Assembly: GCA_027673765.1 (NCBI GenBank)
Contig: JAQDWB010000012.1
Span: 7,213-71,212, forward strand
Direction of reading: 5' to 3'
Length of the DNA stretch: 64,000 nt
Source of the DNA: Coriobacteriaceae bacterium AM113-163
GTDB taxonomy: Bacteria; Actinomycetota; Coriobacteriia; Coriobacteriales; Coriobacteriaceae
Shown: positions 42,938 through 52,200 of the stretch, piece by piece
How the letters are laid out: the number at the start of each line of letters is the position of its first letter
Position numbering within the stretch: position 1 is the stretch's first letter
Notes under the pieces: model-generated
Told to the model about the DNA's origin: nothing
Databases searched by the model: none
What the model saw: only the letters and a program-made list of their open reading frames with translations
Made by a program: the position numbers and the translations under genes

Positions 42938-43787
42938 ATTTGAGTTCAACAAGGGTAAGATGGTCCCGTATCCTTCTGGCGCCATCGTTCCCGATCGCGA
43001 TCTGGGCCAGCGCCCGGCACTCGAGTGCATCCACCTGGGCATTGAGTTCGGTGGCCTTAAGGCAGTCGACGACTTTAGCCTGACTATCGGCAAGACCGAG
43101 ATCGCCGGTCTGATCGGCCCCAACGGTGCCGGAAAGACCACGGTCTTCAACCTGCTCACCAAGGTGTATCAGCCCACGCACGGCACCATCCTGCTCGACG
43201 GTGAGGACACCTCGGGCAAGTCGGTCTACCAGGTCAACCGCATGGGCATTGCCCGTACGTTCCAGAACATCCGCCTGTTCAACACCATGACGGTGGAGGA
43301 CAACGTCAAGGTCGGTCTGCACAACCAGGAGCGCTATTCCGGTTTTGAGGGCGTGCTGCGCCTGCCGACGTACTGGAAGCACGAGAAGGCCGCCCATGAG
43401 CGTGCCATGGAGCTGCTCTCCATCTTTGATATGGAGCATCTGGCAAACGAACAGGCCGGCTCGCTGCCTTACGGCGCTCAGCGCCGCCTGGAGATCGTCC
43501 GCGCGCTTGCCACCAACCCCAAGCTGCTGCTGCTCGACGAGCCTGCCGCCGGCATGAACCCGTCCGAGACCGCGGAGCTCATGGAGAACATCGTTAAGAT
43601 TCGCGACACCTTTGGCATCGCCATCATGCTTATCGAGCACGACATGTCGCTCGTCATGAATATTTGCGAGGGTATCTGCGTACTCAACTTTGGTAAGGTC
43701 ATCGCCAAGGGCACGGCAGAGGAAATCCAGAACAACGACGCCGTTATCGAGGCATATCTGGGCAAGCAGGATAAGGGGGAGAACTAA
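42927..43787 (+). CDS. livG: Branched-chain amino acid ABC transporter ATPase LivG
   Basis: This 286-residue ABC ATPase has Walker A GPNGAGKTT, a Q-loop in ARTFQNIRLF, Walker B LLLLDEPAAGMNP and the switch His in LIEHDM. The signature is diverged, LPYGAQRRLEI, as in LivG proteins (which often lack the perfect LSGGQ). The N-terminal 35 residues before the core are longer than usual. AAGGAGGTGG directly precedes the start, inside livM. Confidence 0.93.
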   Translation: MPSKFEFNKGKMVPYPSGAIVPDRDLGQRPALECIHLGIEFGGLKAVDDFSLTIGKTEIAGLIGPNGAGKTTVFNLLTKVYQPTHGTILLDGEDTSGKSVYQVNRMGIARTFQNIRLFNTMTVEDNVKVGLHNQERYSGFEGVLRLPTYWKHEKAAHERAMELLSIFDMEHLANEQAGSLPYGAQRRLEIVRALATNPKLLLLDEPAAGMNPSETAELMENIVKIRDTFGIAIMLIEHDMSLVMNICEGICVLNFGKVIAKGTAEEIQNNDAVIEAYLGKQDKGEN

Positions 43788-44501
43788 ATGGCAGAGCCGA
43801 TGCTTTCCGTCTACAACATCAACGTCTGGTACGGCGCCATCCACGCCATCAAGGACATCTCCTTTAACGTCAACGAGGGCGAGATCGTGGCTCTGATCGG
43901 TGCGAACGGTGCCGGCAAGTCCACAACGCTCAAGACCGTCTCGGGCCTGCTGCGCTCCAAGACCGGCTCCATCAAGTTTATGGGCGAGGACATTACTCAT
44001 ACGCCCGCCGATAAGCTGGTTGGTAAGGGCCTGGCCCAGGTGCCCGAGGGCCGTCGCGCCTTTTTGCAGATGACGGTCGAGGAGAACCTGGAGATGGGCG
44101 CCTACACGCAGCCCAAGTCCACGGTTGCTCCGGGCCTTGAGCGCGTCTACGAGCAGTTCCCGCGCCTGAAGGAGCGCCGTCGCCAAGTCGCCGGCACCCT
44201 TTCGGGCGGCGAGCAGCAGATGCTCGTTATGGGCCGCGCCCTTATGAGCAACCCCAAGCTGCTCATGCTCGACGAGCCTTCCATGGGCCTGGCGCCGATT
44301 CTGATTGAGCAGATCTTCCAGATTGTCGAGGACCTGCACAAGGCCGGCACCACGGTGCTCCTGGTCGAGCAGAACGCGCAGATGGCACTTTCCATCGCCA
44401 CACGCGGTTACGTGCTCGAGACCGGCAAGATCACCATGACCGGCACCGGTCAAGAGCTCCTGCACGACGACAACGTCCGCAAGGCTTACCTGGGCGGCTA
44501 G
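43788..44501 (+). CDS. livF: Branched-chain amino acid ABC transporter ATPase LivF
   Basis: This 237-residue ABC ATPase has Walker A GANGAGKST, an intact signature LSGGEQQM, Walker B LLMLDEPSMGLAP and LLVEQNAQ. It follows livG with no gap and completes the LivHMGF set. A GC-rich hairpin (44508-44516 with 44521-44529, CCGCCGTTC) lies directly after the stop but lacks a T-run. Beyond it the sequence becomes degenerate. Confidence 0.93.
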   Translation: MAEPMLSVYNINVWYGAIHAIKDISFNVNEGEIVALIGANGAGKSTTLKTVSGLLRSKTGSIKFMGEDITHTPADKLVGKGLAQVPEGRRAFLQMTVEENLEMGAYTQPKSTVAPGLERVYEQFPRLKERRRQVAGTLSGGEQQMLVMGRALMSNPKLLMLDEPSMGLAPILIEQIFQIVEDLHKAGTTVLLVEQNAQMALSIATRGYVLETGKITMTGTGQELLHDDNVRKAYLGG

Positions 44502-45011
44502 GGACTTCCGCCGTTCTGCCGAACGGCGGACCGGCCGACGCTGCGCGGGCGCCCTGATCGACGTGCCGAAGCTCCTCACCCTTGGGGCTATGCCGCGGTA
44601 CGAGGCCAGGTGGTCATGGTCCGGGAACCTCGCGATGTCGAATGGCACCGCGAGGTTCGCCGCCGTCCTCGGCGGCCTCGACCCCCGAGTGGGCGATCCC
44701 CACGCGCTAACGCCTGCAAACAAGGGGATTGCCAAGACGCCGCCGGGCACCTCCGTCATAGACGTGGAAGTGCGGCCGCGCTGAAGCACTGCGCGGTGTC
44801 TGCTCGCTTATGTGCGCATCACGAAGGAAGACCAGATCGGTGAGCGGGATTGGCCCGAAGTCGAGAGATTCCCATCAGCCTCTCGTCGGTCGATGACCGG
44901 TTCACCACGCAGGAAGAGCGTGACGGAAGGTCTCGCAAAAAGGCTCCGAGCGCGGCGTGCTCATGCCCGTCGTGGTGCGCCCGAAGGGGGGGACGGCTGC
45001 TACGAGCTCGA
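44502..45011. other. Degenerate mobile-element stretch after livF
   Basis: About 510 bp between livF and the shortened membrane gene contain no intact gene. Minus-strand fragments resemble the C-terminal part of an IS110-family transposase, and plus-strand fragments in three frames resemble a ParB N-terminal domain. Together they look like scars of an insertion and deletion. Confidence 0.6.
44550..44760 (-). pseudogene. IS110-family transposase remnant
   Basis: The minus frame reads RTAANLAV, FDIARFPDHDHLASY and GIAPRVRSFGTSI, closely matching the conserved C-terminal IS110 transposase block (typically PG.GPRTAA, DI..FP....L..Y.GLAP....SGTSI). The segments before and after are out of frame or scrambled, so only part of the ORF survives and no ends of the element were found. 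The pattern was identified by remembered motifs only. Confidence 0.55.
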
Positions 45012-45040
45012 TCATTTGCGAGGAGAAGACGAACCAGTCG
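44812..45040 (+). pseudogene. ParB-like N-terminal domain remnant with frameshifts
   Basis: Successive plus-strand pieces in different frames spell EIPISLSSVDDRFTTQEERD, then VTEGLAKRL, then RGVLMPVVVRPKG, then GDGCYEL. In this order they resemble the ParB/Spo0J nuclease-like start (E-I-P-x-S, a helix, GVL-P-VVRP, GYEL). At least two frameshifts separate them. ParB-like genes commonly ride on plasmids and conjugative elements, so this may be a relic of one. Confidence 0.42.
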
Positions 45041-45275
45041 TTGCAGATCCAATATGGATCTCGCCGACCTCGGCAAGCTGCTCGATGAGTGGAAGCCCTG
45101 TCGGGTCGTCTATTTCAACACCACCCAGAATGATGGTGTCATCGCGCAGGTCGATCTGCGTGTTGAGCACAGCGAGGTTAAAGCCGGAGGCCACAAATCC
45201 GATAGCAGCCAGGACGAGCCCCGTGGCAACAAGCCCACCCGCTACGGCAAGGTAAATCCTTTTTACGCTGGACAT
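45012..45275 (-). CDS. Short membrane protein, probably a truncated DUF4097-type gene
   Basis: This 87-residue protein has one N-terminal transmembrane segment (about residues 7-30) and a short extracellular part that stops at SSPRK. In PadR-DUF1700 operons the third gene is usually a DUF4097 protein of 200-300 residues; here only the anchor and first strands remain, and the downstream sequence is the degenerate stretch. A truncation by a mobile element is the simplest explanation. GGAAGGAG lies 7 nt before the ATG, so it may still be translated. Confidence 0.6.
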   Translation of the reverse strand: MSSVKRIYLAVAGGLVATGLVLAAIGFVASGFNLAVLNTQIDLRDDTIILGGVEIDDPTGLPLIEQLAEVGEIHIGSATTGSSSPRK

Positions 45276-45289
45276 GTTTGCACTCCTTC

Positions 45290-45922
45290 CTATGCCGTGA
45301 GCGGCGCCGCTTCGGCGCCCATGCGGCTCTTATTGCCTCGATCTTTCCAGAAGGGCGAAACGGCTTTCTTCGCCCAAAGGGCAGAGAGGCGCGCGATCTG
45401 CTTGGACGCCGTCCAGGCGCCGGCTCCCGTGAGGAGCGCCACACCGATGGAAGCGAATCCCATTCCCATCGAGGCCAAAACGTACGGAACATGCCCGATA
45501 ATGATGCCGTCCACGGCGAACAGGAGCCCTACCAGGCCCGCGCCCCCGAATGCCGCGGCCACGATCCACACGCAGAGCGCAAGAACCCAAATACAGATGT
45601 AGACTGCAGCGGCAACGGCGACGAACGCGAGCAGCAGCGGAATCCATACCGGAGAGCCCACGATGGCGAGCGCCCATAGAAGTGCCGTGCTCTTGCGCTT
45701 GGTCCTCGCGATCGCGCGCGGCACGGCGGGCAGTTCGTCGAGCGTTGCCTCGGCGACCTCACCGGGCGTGCCCATGGCGGCCACAGCCTCGGCCTCCGTC
45801 ATGCCGTCCTCCATACGGTCGGCGATGGCCTCCGCGTAGAACTCCTGCGTTTCCTTTACCTGATCTGCCGGCAGGCAGGCCAGAAGCTCGCCCAGCCGGT
45901 TCAAGAACTCATCGCGCGTCAT
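45290..45922 (-). CDS. DUF1700 family membrane protein
   Basis: This 210-residue protein has an N-terminal DUF1700 helical domain (MTRDEFLNRLGELLACLPADQVKETQEFYAE and DRMEDGMTEAEAVAAMGTPGEVA) followed by three or four hydrophobic segments. Such proteins are co-encoded with PadR regulators and DUF4097 proteins and are thought to be membrane sensors or adaptors. The start overlaps the PadR gene by 14 nt. Confidence 0.83.
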   Translation of the reverse strand: MTRDEFLNRLGELLACLPADQVKETQEFYAEAIADRMEDGMTEAEAVAAMGTPGEVAEATLDELPAVPRAIARTKRKSTALLWALAIVGSPVWIPLLLAFVAVAAAVYICIWVLALCVWIVAAAFGGAGLVGLLFAVDGIIIGHVPYVLASMGMGFASIGVALLTGAGAWTASKQIARLSALWAKKAVSPFWKDRGNKSRMGAEAAPLTA

Positions 45923-46229
45923 GGTGCGCCCCCTCCACGTAACGGTAGATCTCCTGCACGGATGGCCATTCGGCGAGGAACTCGGCGATACGCTCGCGCC
46001 CGGCGTCCGTGATGCGGTAGTACCTCCGCAGCCGCCCGTTGTGTTCGGCGGAGCGCGCGGTGATGCAGCCCGCCTTCTCCAGGCGCTTGAGCAACGGATA
46101 GAGCGTGGATTCCGTGAGCCCCATACTCGCGGGCACGTCCTTCACGATCTGATAGCCGTAGGATTCCTCGCCCGAGACGGCCGCGAGCACGCAGGCCTCG
46201 AGGAAGCCGCGCTTCATCTGTGCCTCCAT
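45909..46229 (-). CDS. PadR-family transcriptional regulator
   Basis: This 106-residue winged-helix protein has the PadR pattern: MKRGFLEACVLAAVSGEESYGYQIVKDV, LTESTLYPLLKRLEKAGCI, and RRYYRITDAGRERI, then a short C-terminal dimerisation helix. It would repress its own operon through the inverted repeat over the promoter upstream. ATG 46229 follows AAAGGAGG at 7 nt; GTG 46235 is the alternative. Confidence 0.88.
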   Translation of the reverse strand: MEAQMKRGFLEACVLAAVSGEESYGYQIVKDVPASMGLTESTLYPLLKRLEKAGCITARSAEHNGRLRRYYRITDAGRERIAEFLAEWPSVQEIYRYVEGAHHDAR

Positions 46230-46250
46230 CCGCACACCTCCTTTCGTAGT

Positions 46251-46295
46251 ATACTATGTAACACCTACTATATGACACATAGTATATGATGTCAA
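46251..46295 (-). promoter_or_regulatory. Promoter and PadR operator
   Basis: On the minus strand TTGACA (46290-46295) and TATAGT (46267-46272) are separated by exactly 17 bp, a near-consensus sigma-70 promoter. The inverted repeat ATACTATGT (46251-46259) and ACATAGTAT (46277-46285), with a 17-bp centre, brackets the -10. This is the typical layout of an autorepressed padR gene. Confidence 0.78.
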
Positions 46296-46317
46296 CAGTT
46301 GTCGTATAGGGAGTCCG

Positions 46318-46428
46318 GTCTGTCTGTCCCCTGCGGGTACTCATTGGGGACGTACTTAAATGAGTATCCATCGCTCAAGGTGGCACCTGGGGACGTTCCT
46401 TATGTGCCGGCACTTTGGGACACTCCTT
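46318..46428. repeat. REP-like intergenic repeats upstream of cutC
   Basis: Related stretches GGGGACGTACTTA (46346-46358), GGGGACGTTCCTTA (46389-46402) and GGGACACTCCTT (46417-46428) occur in direct order. TACTCATT and AATGAGTA (46338-46345, 46359-46366) form a dyad, and TGTCCC at the left opposes GGGACA at the right. The block resembles REP sequences associated with RAYT transposases, though no such gene is nearby. Confidence 0.42.
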
Positions 46429-46513
46429 GTCAAGGTTTTGTTCCATCGTGCGGGTTGCTATTTAACGTGCGACAATGCCGTGTGGAAATCGAAATGTCTC
46501 CTGGGGGCTATCT

Positions 46514-47191
46514 ATGCTGTACGAGTTTTGTGCCGAGAGCTTTGAGCGTGTGCCGGCGGCTATCGATGCCGGTGCTAAGCGCATCGAGTTGTGCGACAAC
46601 CTTGCCGTCGGTGGTACCACGCCCTCGGCCGGCGTTATCAGCACTACGGTCAGCTATGCTCACGAGCATGACGCGCGAGTGATGTGCATGATTCGCCCGC
46701 GTGGCGGTGACTTTCACTACAACCAGGACGAGCTGCGCATGATGGAGATGGACTTGGGTCTTGCCGTGAGCGCCGGCGTTGACGGCCTGGTCTTTGGCTG
46801 CTGCAAGCCCTGTGCCGGCGGCTGGGCGCTCGACGAGCTCACCCTCGGCGCCCTCGTGATGGCTACGGGCTGCGCGACCGAGGAGTGCAAGCGCGGGGCC
46901 ATCGATATCACCTTCCACATGGCCTTTGACCAGCTCTCGCTCGAGGCTCAGCTCGATGCCATTGACACACTCGCCGACTGCGGCATCACGCGCATCCTGA
47001 CGCATGGTGGTGCTGCCGGAACGCCGATCGAGGACAACCTGGAGCACCTGTCGCGTCTTGTCGAGTATGCGGGCGACCGCCTGACCATTCTTCCCGGTGG
47101 CGGCATTTCCACGGCCAATCGCGATACCGTGGCGGCGGCACTGGGCGTCTCCGAACTCCATGGCACCAAGATCGTGCCGCTGGAGGTATAA
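46514..47191 (+). CDS. CutC family protein
   Basis: This 225-residue TIM-barrel protein of the CutC family begins YEFCAESFERVPAAIDAGAKRIELCDNLAVGG and has MIRPRGGDFHYN, HMAFD and ILTHGG...PGGGIS, the usual CutC blocks. Although named for copper homeostasis, the biochemical role of bacterial CutC is not settled. ATG 46514 follows a GGGGG site. The next gene starts 3 bp after its stop, so the pair is an operon. Confidence 0.85.
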   Translation: MLYEFCAESFERVPAAIDAGAKRIELCDNLAVGGTTPSAGVISTTVSYAHEHDARVMCMIRPRGGDFHYNQDELRMMEMDLGLAVSAGVDGLVFGCCKPCAGGWALDELTLGALVMATGCATEECKRGAIDITFHMAFDQLSLEAQLDAIDTLADCGITRILTHGGAAGTPIEDNLEHLSRLVEYAGDRLTILPGGGISTANRDTVAAALGVSELHGTKIVPLEV

Positions 47192-47194
47192 CCC

Positions 47195-47992
47195 GTGGCG
47201 CTGGTATTTGACGTCCAGCAGGCGAGCGGTAAGCCCGACGATAATCGTCGCCCTGGCACCGCGTGCCCCTTTTGTGACACGGAGGGGCTCGCCAACATCA
47301 TCCAGCGCGATGGTGACTGCATCTGGCTCGAGAATAGGTTCAAGACCTTGCGCGCCACCCGTCAAACCGTGTTGATTGAATCGGCAGATCACGATGCCGA
47401 CTTGGTGACCTATGAGCCGGATGAACTCCACCATGTGATGCGGTTTGCTCTGGGCTGTTGGCAGCAGATGATCGATTCCCAGCAGTACCGCAGTGTACTC
47501 ATGTATAAGAACAAAGGTCCGCTTTCGGGCGGCAGCCTCGTCCATCCACACATGCAGATTGTGGGCTTGGAACAGGAGGACGGCTATGCGGCGCTGACCT
47601 TAGCCAACTTTGAAGGCATCGCTGTCTGGCAGCAGGGGAGAATCTCGGTCAACATCTCAACCGAACCGATTATGGGATTCTTTGAGGTCAACGTCTCGGC
47701 TCCACAGGGAATCGCCGCCAGCGACGACGCCCGCGACCAAGCCGAAGCGGACCTGTTTGCCGATGCGATTCAGGTGGCCCTGCGCTATATCCTGCACGAG
47801 CACCACGGCGGCCGCGCGGAGTCGTACAACTTGTTCTTCTACCACATGGACGGCCGGACCATTGCCAAGGCGCTTCCGCGTTGGGTGGTTTCGCCCTACT
47901 TTGTCGGCTATCGTTTGGCCCAGGTTAATGCCGAGACCACGCTCGATATCGATGCTGATCGCCTGCGTGCGCATCTGGAAACGCTCGTATAG
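47195..47992 (+). CDS. GalT/HIT-like protein (DUF4931 type)
   Basis: This 265-residue protein resembles galactose-1-phosphate uridylyltransferase/HIT-fold proteins. CPFC near residue 25 may bind zinc, and GGSLVHPHMQI near residue 115 matches the HIT-type active-site H-x-H-x-Q. It is shorter than GalT (about 340 residues) and best fits the DUF4931 group. The reaction, likely a nucleotidyl transfer or hydrolysis, is unknown. GTG 47195 follows GGAGGTATAA inside the cutC end. Coupling to CutC suggests a shared pathway. Confidence 0.72.
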   Translation: MALVFDVQQASGKPDDNRRPGTACPFCDTEGLANIIQRDGDCIWLENRFKTLRATRQTVLIESADHDADLVTYEPDELHHVMRFALGCWQQMIDSQQYRSVLMYKNKGPLSGGSLVHPHMQIVGLEQEDGYAALTLANFEGIAVWQQGRISVNISTEPIMGFFEVNVSAPQGIAASDDARDQAEADLFADAIQVALRYILHEHHGGRAESYNLFFYHMDGRTIAKALPRWVVSPYFVGYRLAQVNAETTLDIDADRLRAHLETLV

Positions 47993-48022
47993 CAAGACTA
48001 ACACCCGCGTAACGCGGACAGT

Positions 48023-49021
48023 CTAGCGTCCCATGGCGTCGCGGCCGGCCTCGACGCGCTTGCGTTGGGCGGCGCGCTCCTCGCCGGTCAGTCGCTCAAA
48101 GAGATGTCCGATAACCGAGGCGAGCACCTGCTGAAACAGCGTTCCGCACATGACGGGAAACACGACTTCGCCTGGAAAGTACTGCGTGGCGATGACGGCG
48201 CCCGAAGAGATGTTACGCATGCCGCAGGTAAAGCACATGGTGGTCGTCTCGCTATACGGCAGGTGCAACGCACGGGCGACCAGAAAACCGACGACAAAGC
48301 CGCTGATGGCGAAGACCAAAATAAAGAGGGCGACTTCCAAGCGCTCAACATTCATGTGCAACACGTACTCGCTCATGGCGGTGGAGTTGGACGCGATGAC
48401 CCCCATCATCATGAACTTGCAGGCGGGCGAAAGCGCGGGGGAGAGTTTCTCATGTCCCCATCCGCGCGTGAGCTCGTTGATCACGATGCCGAACACGGCA
48501 GGGATGGCGATCATAAAGGCCGTGTTCTGCATCATGCCCGGAACATCGATTGCGACGGTGGCACCCAGCAGGAGCTTCAGCGTGAGCGGAATCGTCACGG
48601 GCGAGATGACCGAGGACGTCAGGATGATGGTGAGCGCGAGCGGGCCGTTGCCGCCGAACATGCTAATCCACATAAAGGCGGTGACTGCCACGGGTACGCT
48701 GTACTCGAGCGCGATGCCGCAGACAAGGTTTGGGTTGGAACCAAAGAACAGTGAGCTCATGGCATACGCCGCGATGGGGATGAGCACGGCCGAGACAAAT
48801 AACGCCAAAATCAAATGTAGGGGACGGCGGAACACCTCGGCCACCTGGTGAAAGGTGTTGCTGAGCGCACCTTGGAACGTCATAAAGGCAAACAGGGCGG
48901 GAACGATGGGCTTGAGCACGCCGATCTGCCGGGGAAAGAGCACGCCGAGCGTCACGCAAATCGGAACGATGACCTGCATGTGCCCCGCAAGAAACTTGCC
49001 CAGTCCAACCCATTGCTTCAT
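48023..49021 (-). CDS. Bile acid:sodium symporter family transporter
   Basis: This 332-residue membrane protein has about nine or ten hydrophobic segments and the BASS/SBF-like features PALFAFMTFQGAL, EYSVPVAVTAF and a late CGMRNISSGAVIA-type block. The substrate may be a bile acid, pantoate, a keto acid or another organic anion. The C-terminus is basic. The start at 49021 has only a weak ribosome site. It converges on the GalT-like gene (30 bp between stops) and is divergent from recJ. Confidence 0.8.
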   Translation of the reverse strand: MKQWVGLGKFLAGHMQVIVPICVTLGVLFPRQIGVLKPIVPALFAFMTFQGALSNTFHQVAEVFRRPLHLILALFVSAVLIPIAAYAMSSLFFGSNPNLVCGIALEYSVPVAVTAFMWISMFGGNGPLALTIILTSSVISPVTIPLTLKLLLGATVAIDVPGMMQNTAFMIAIPAVFGIVINELTRGWGHEKLSPALSPACKFMMMGVIASNSTAMSEYVLHMNVERLEVALFILVFAISGFVVGFLVARALHLPYSETTTMCFTCGMRNISSGAVIATQYFPGEVVFPVMCGTLFQQVLASVIGHLFERLTGEERAAQRKRVEAGRDAMGR

Positions 49022-49182
49022 ATGCTCTTGTGACTCCCTTTGCTCGTGAATCCGTTTTGAATGGATATGCTAGACGCTCGCATGCGTCCGTGCGTCAGAA
49101 ACGCTCGATTATTTCGAGGGTATTACCGCCCTCGTTTATCGAAACCGCGGCGTGCTGGACGTTGTGCGTCCGCGCTGCACGG

Positions 49183-49188
49183 TATAAT
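49183..49188 (+). promoter_or_regulatory. -10 element upstream of recJ fusion
   Basis: A perfect TATAAT lies about 110 bp before the recJ start. A weak -35 (GTTGTG, 49161-49166) sits 16 bp upstream of it. A hairpin with CGAGGG/CCCTCG arms is further upstream (around 49118-49137). This is the likely promoter for the recJ-rel segment. Confidence 0.5.
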
Positions 49189-49296
49189 AAATCCGTTCAA
49201 CAGATCTGCCTGCCGAAGCGGGTATACACAGAGGACTCATCGCTATGAACCGTGAGAGGTATCGCGGCGACCTGCCCCTATCGGGGGTGGGCGCCT

Positions 49297-52200
49297 ATGT
49301 CATCGCTTAAGACGACGCATCGCTGGGCAGTCGCTCGGCAAAACCCCGAGCTCGAAAAGGAGCTTTCGGCTGGCCTGGGCATACCCGGGCTGGTGGCGCG
49401 CATTATGGTTGCGCACGGCATAACATCCATCGAGGAAGGCCAGCTGTTTTTGACGCCTTCGCTCGATCGCGACTGGGCCGACCCACTCATTATTCCGGGC
49501 ATGGCGGTCGTTGCCGACCGCGTCGAGCGCGCTATTCGCAACCACGAGCACATCGCGGTCTTTGGCGATTTTGACGTCGACGGCATTACGTCGACTTGTC
49601 TGTTGACCGAGGCGCTACGTTCGTTTGGCGCCAACGTCACGCCGTTTATTCCGCATCGCTTTGACGAGGGCTACGGCCTGTCGCGTGCGGCGCTCGACCG
49701 CGTCAACGAGCTCGCCCAACCCAACCTGATCGTGACCGTCGATAACGGCATTGCCGCCAAGGAGGAGGTCTCCTATCTGGAGAGCCTGGGGATCGATTTG
49801 GTGGTCACGGACCATCACGAGCCGTCCGACCAGGTGCCGCAGGGCGTGCCCCTGACCGACCCCAAGCTCGAGGACGAGGGTCCCTCGCGCGAGCTTGCCG
49901 GTGCCGGTGTGGCGCTCAAGCTGGTGCAGGTCCTGGGCGAGCGTTTGGGCAAGCCGTCGTATTGGCGTTCGCTGATCGAGGTCGCGGCGCTGGGCACCGT
50001 GTCCGACATGATGCCGCTCACGCCCGAGAATCGCGCACTGGTCGCCGAGGGCATCCAACAGATGCGCGTGACGGCCCGTCCCGGCTATATCGCGCTTGCC
50101 GCACTTGCCAAGGCCGACCTTTCTACCATTACGGCCGACGGCCTGTCGTTTTCGCTCATCCCTCGTCTGAATGCTGCCGGCCGCATGGCTGATCCCAAGC
50201 TGGCGCTCGACCTGCTGCTTGCCCGCGATCCTATCGAGGCAAGTGCACTGGCAGCCGAGCTCGAGGAAATCAACCGTCAGCGCCGCGAGATCGAGGCGGA
50301 GCTCACACGCGACGCCATGGCAAAGGTCGAGGAGACCTATGACGGCGGTCGCGCAATCGTCGTGGGTGGCGAGGGCTGGCACGAGGGCGTCAAGGGTATC
50401 GTAGCGAGCCGCCTGACCAACCGTTATCACGTGCCGGCGCTGCTCTTCTCGATTGAGGACGGCGTTGCGCGCGGATCGGGTCGCTCGGTGGGCAAGGTCA
50501 ACCTGTTCGACGCCGTCGAGCGTTGTTCCGACCTGCTGATTCGTCGCGGCGGACATGCCGGTGCGGTGGGTGTGACCATCGAGGCATCCAAGCTCGATGA
50601 GTTCCGCCGCCGCCTTTCCGCCGTGCTATCGGAGCTTCCCGCCGAGGACTTTGAAGACACCGACGAGGTCGCCGCCACCGTCGACCTTTCCGAGCTGAAT
50701 ATCGAGACCATCGAGCAGATCTCCCGTCTTGAGCCGTTTGGCCAGGGCAACAAGGTGCCGCTGCTGGCTGCCGAGGGCGTGACGATGTGCGACCGCGCCG
50801 TGGTGGGCAAAACCGGCGAGCACATGCGCTTTGTGGCGACCGATGGCGCCGCGAGTGTGCCGGCCATTATGTTCCGCGTGCCGCAAATCGATAAGCTCAT
50901 CAACTGCGATAGCGCTGTCGACTTGGTGTTCGAGGCCGTTGCCGAGCATTGGCAGGGGCGTGTGAAGCCCAAGCTCATGATCAAGGATGTTCTGGTCCGC
51001 GATACCACGCTGCCCAGCGTCGACGATCCGGCATGCGAGCTTCGTCGTGGCGTGCAGCCGGCGGATTCCGGCCTGCGCCTGGAGTCGCGTAAGCGCGAGA
51101 CGCTCGCCCAGCTTTCCTATACCGAGCTCACGCGCTCGCTTATCCATAGCTTTATCGGATCGAACCAGCCGCACCGCGCGCAGGTTGAGGCGCTCGATGC
51201 CTTGGCCGACCACCAGAGCGTCTTGGCCGTTATGGGAACGGGCCGCGGCAAGTCTCTCATCTTCCATGTACATGCTGCGCGCGAGGCTGTCCTTCGCGGA
51301 CGTGCGAGCATCTTTGTCTATCCGCTGCGTGCGCTTGTTGCCGACCAGGCCTATCACCTCTCGTCGACGATGGCAGCGCTTGGCATTGGCGTTGGCGTGC
51401 TGACCGGCGAGACCGTGGAGGCCGCACGCGATGATGTGTTCGCCGGCCTAGCTTCGGGCCGCACCGGTATCGTGCTCACGACGCCCGAGTTCCTATCTAT
51501 CCACCGTGACCGCTTCGCGCGTTCGGGCCGCATCGGCTTTGTCGTTATCGATGAGGCGCACCACGCCGGCCTTGCCAAGGGCGGCGACCGCAGCGCCTAT
51601 CTCGACATGCCCGATATCCTCAAGGCCCTGGGCGATCCGGTCGTTATGGCTGCGACGGCCACCGCGACGGCTCCGGTCGTGGCCGAGCTTGCCCGCATGC
51701 TGCCGATTACTCGCACGGTGGTCGACGAGACGGTGCGCGAGAACCTGCAGCTCGAGGACGACCGCGACCTTGCGAGCCGCGAGAACCGTTTGGTGTCGAT
51801 CGTGGCGACGGGGGAGAAGACCGTCATTTACGTCAATTCGCGCGACCAGTCCGTGGCGCTCGCCAAGACGTTGCGCAAGCGTGTGCCCGATTGCGCAACC
51901 CATATCGCGTTCTATAACGCGGGGCTTGCGCGCTCCGATCGCCGCCGCGTGGAGGAAGCATTCCGAGACGGAAGCCTCAGCTGCATCGTCTCGACCTCTG
52001 CCTTTGGCGAGGGCGTCAACCTTCCCGATATTCGCCATGTCGTGCTCTATCACATGCCGTTTGGCGCGATTGAGTTTAACCAGATGAGTGGCCGCGCCGG
52101 TCGCGATGGACAGCCCGCCGTGATTCACCTGCTCTATTCGTCGCGCGACGCCCGCATTAACGAGCGCCTACTCGACTGCTATGCGCCCGAGCGCGACGAG

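Noticed and set aside
40943..43162. Minus-strand open frame opposite the liv permease genes
   Set aside because: It consists of low-complexity His/Asp/Gln-rich translation from the antisense strand; the plus-strand LivH, LivM and LivG frames are unmistakable.
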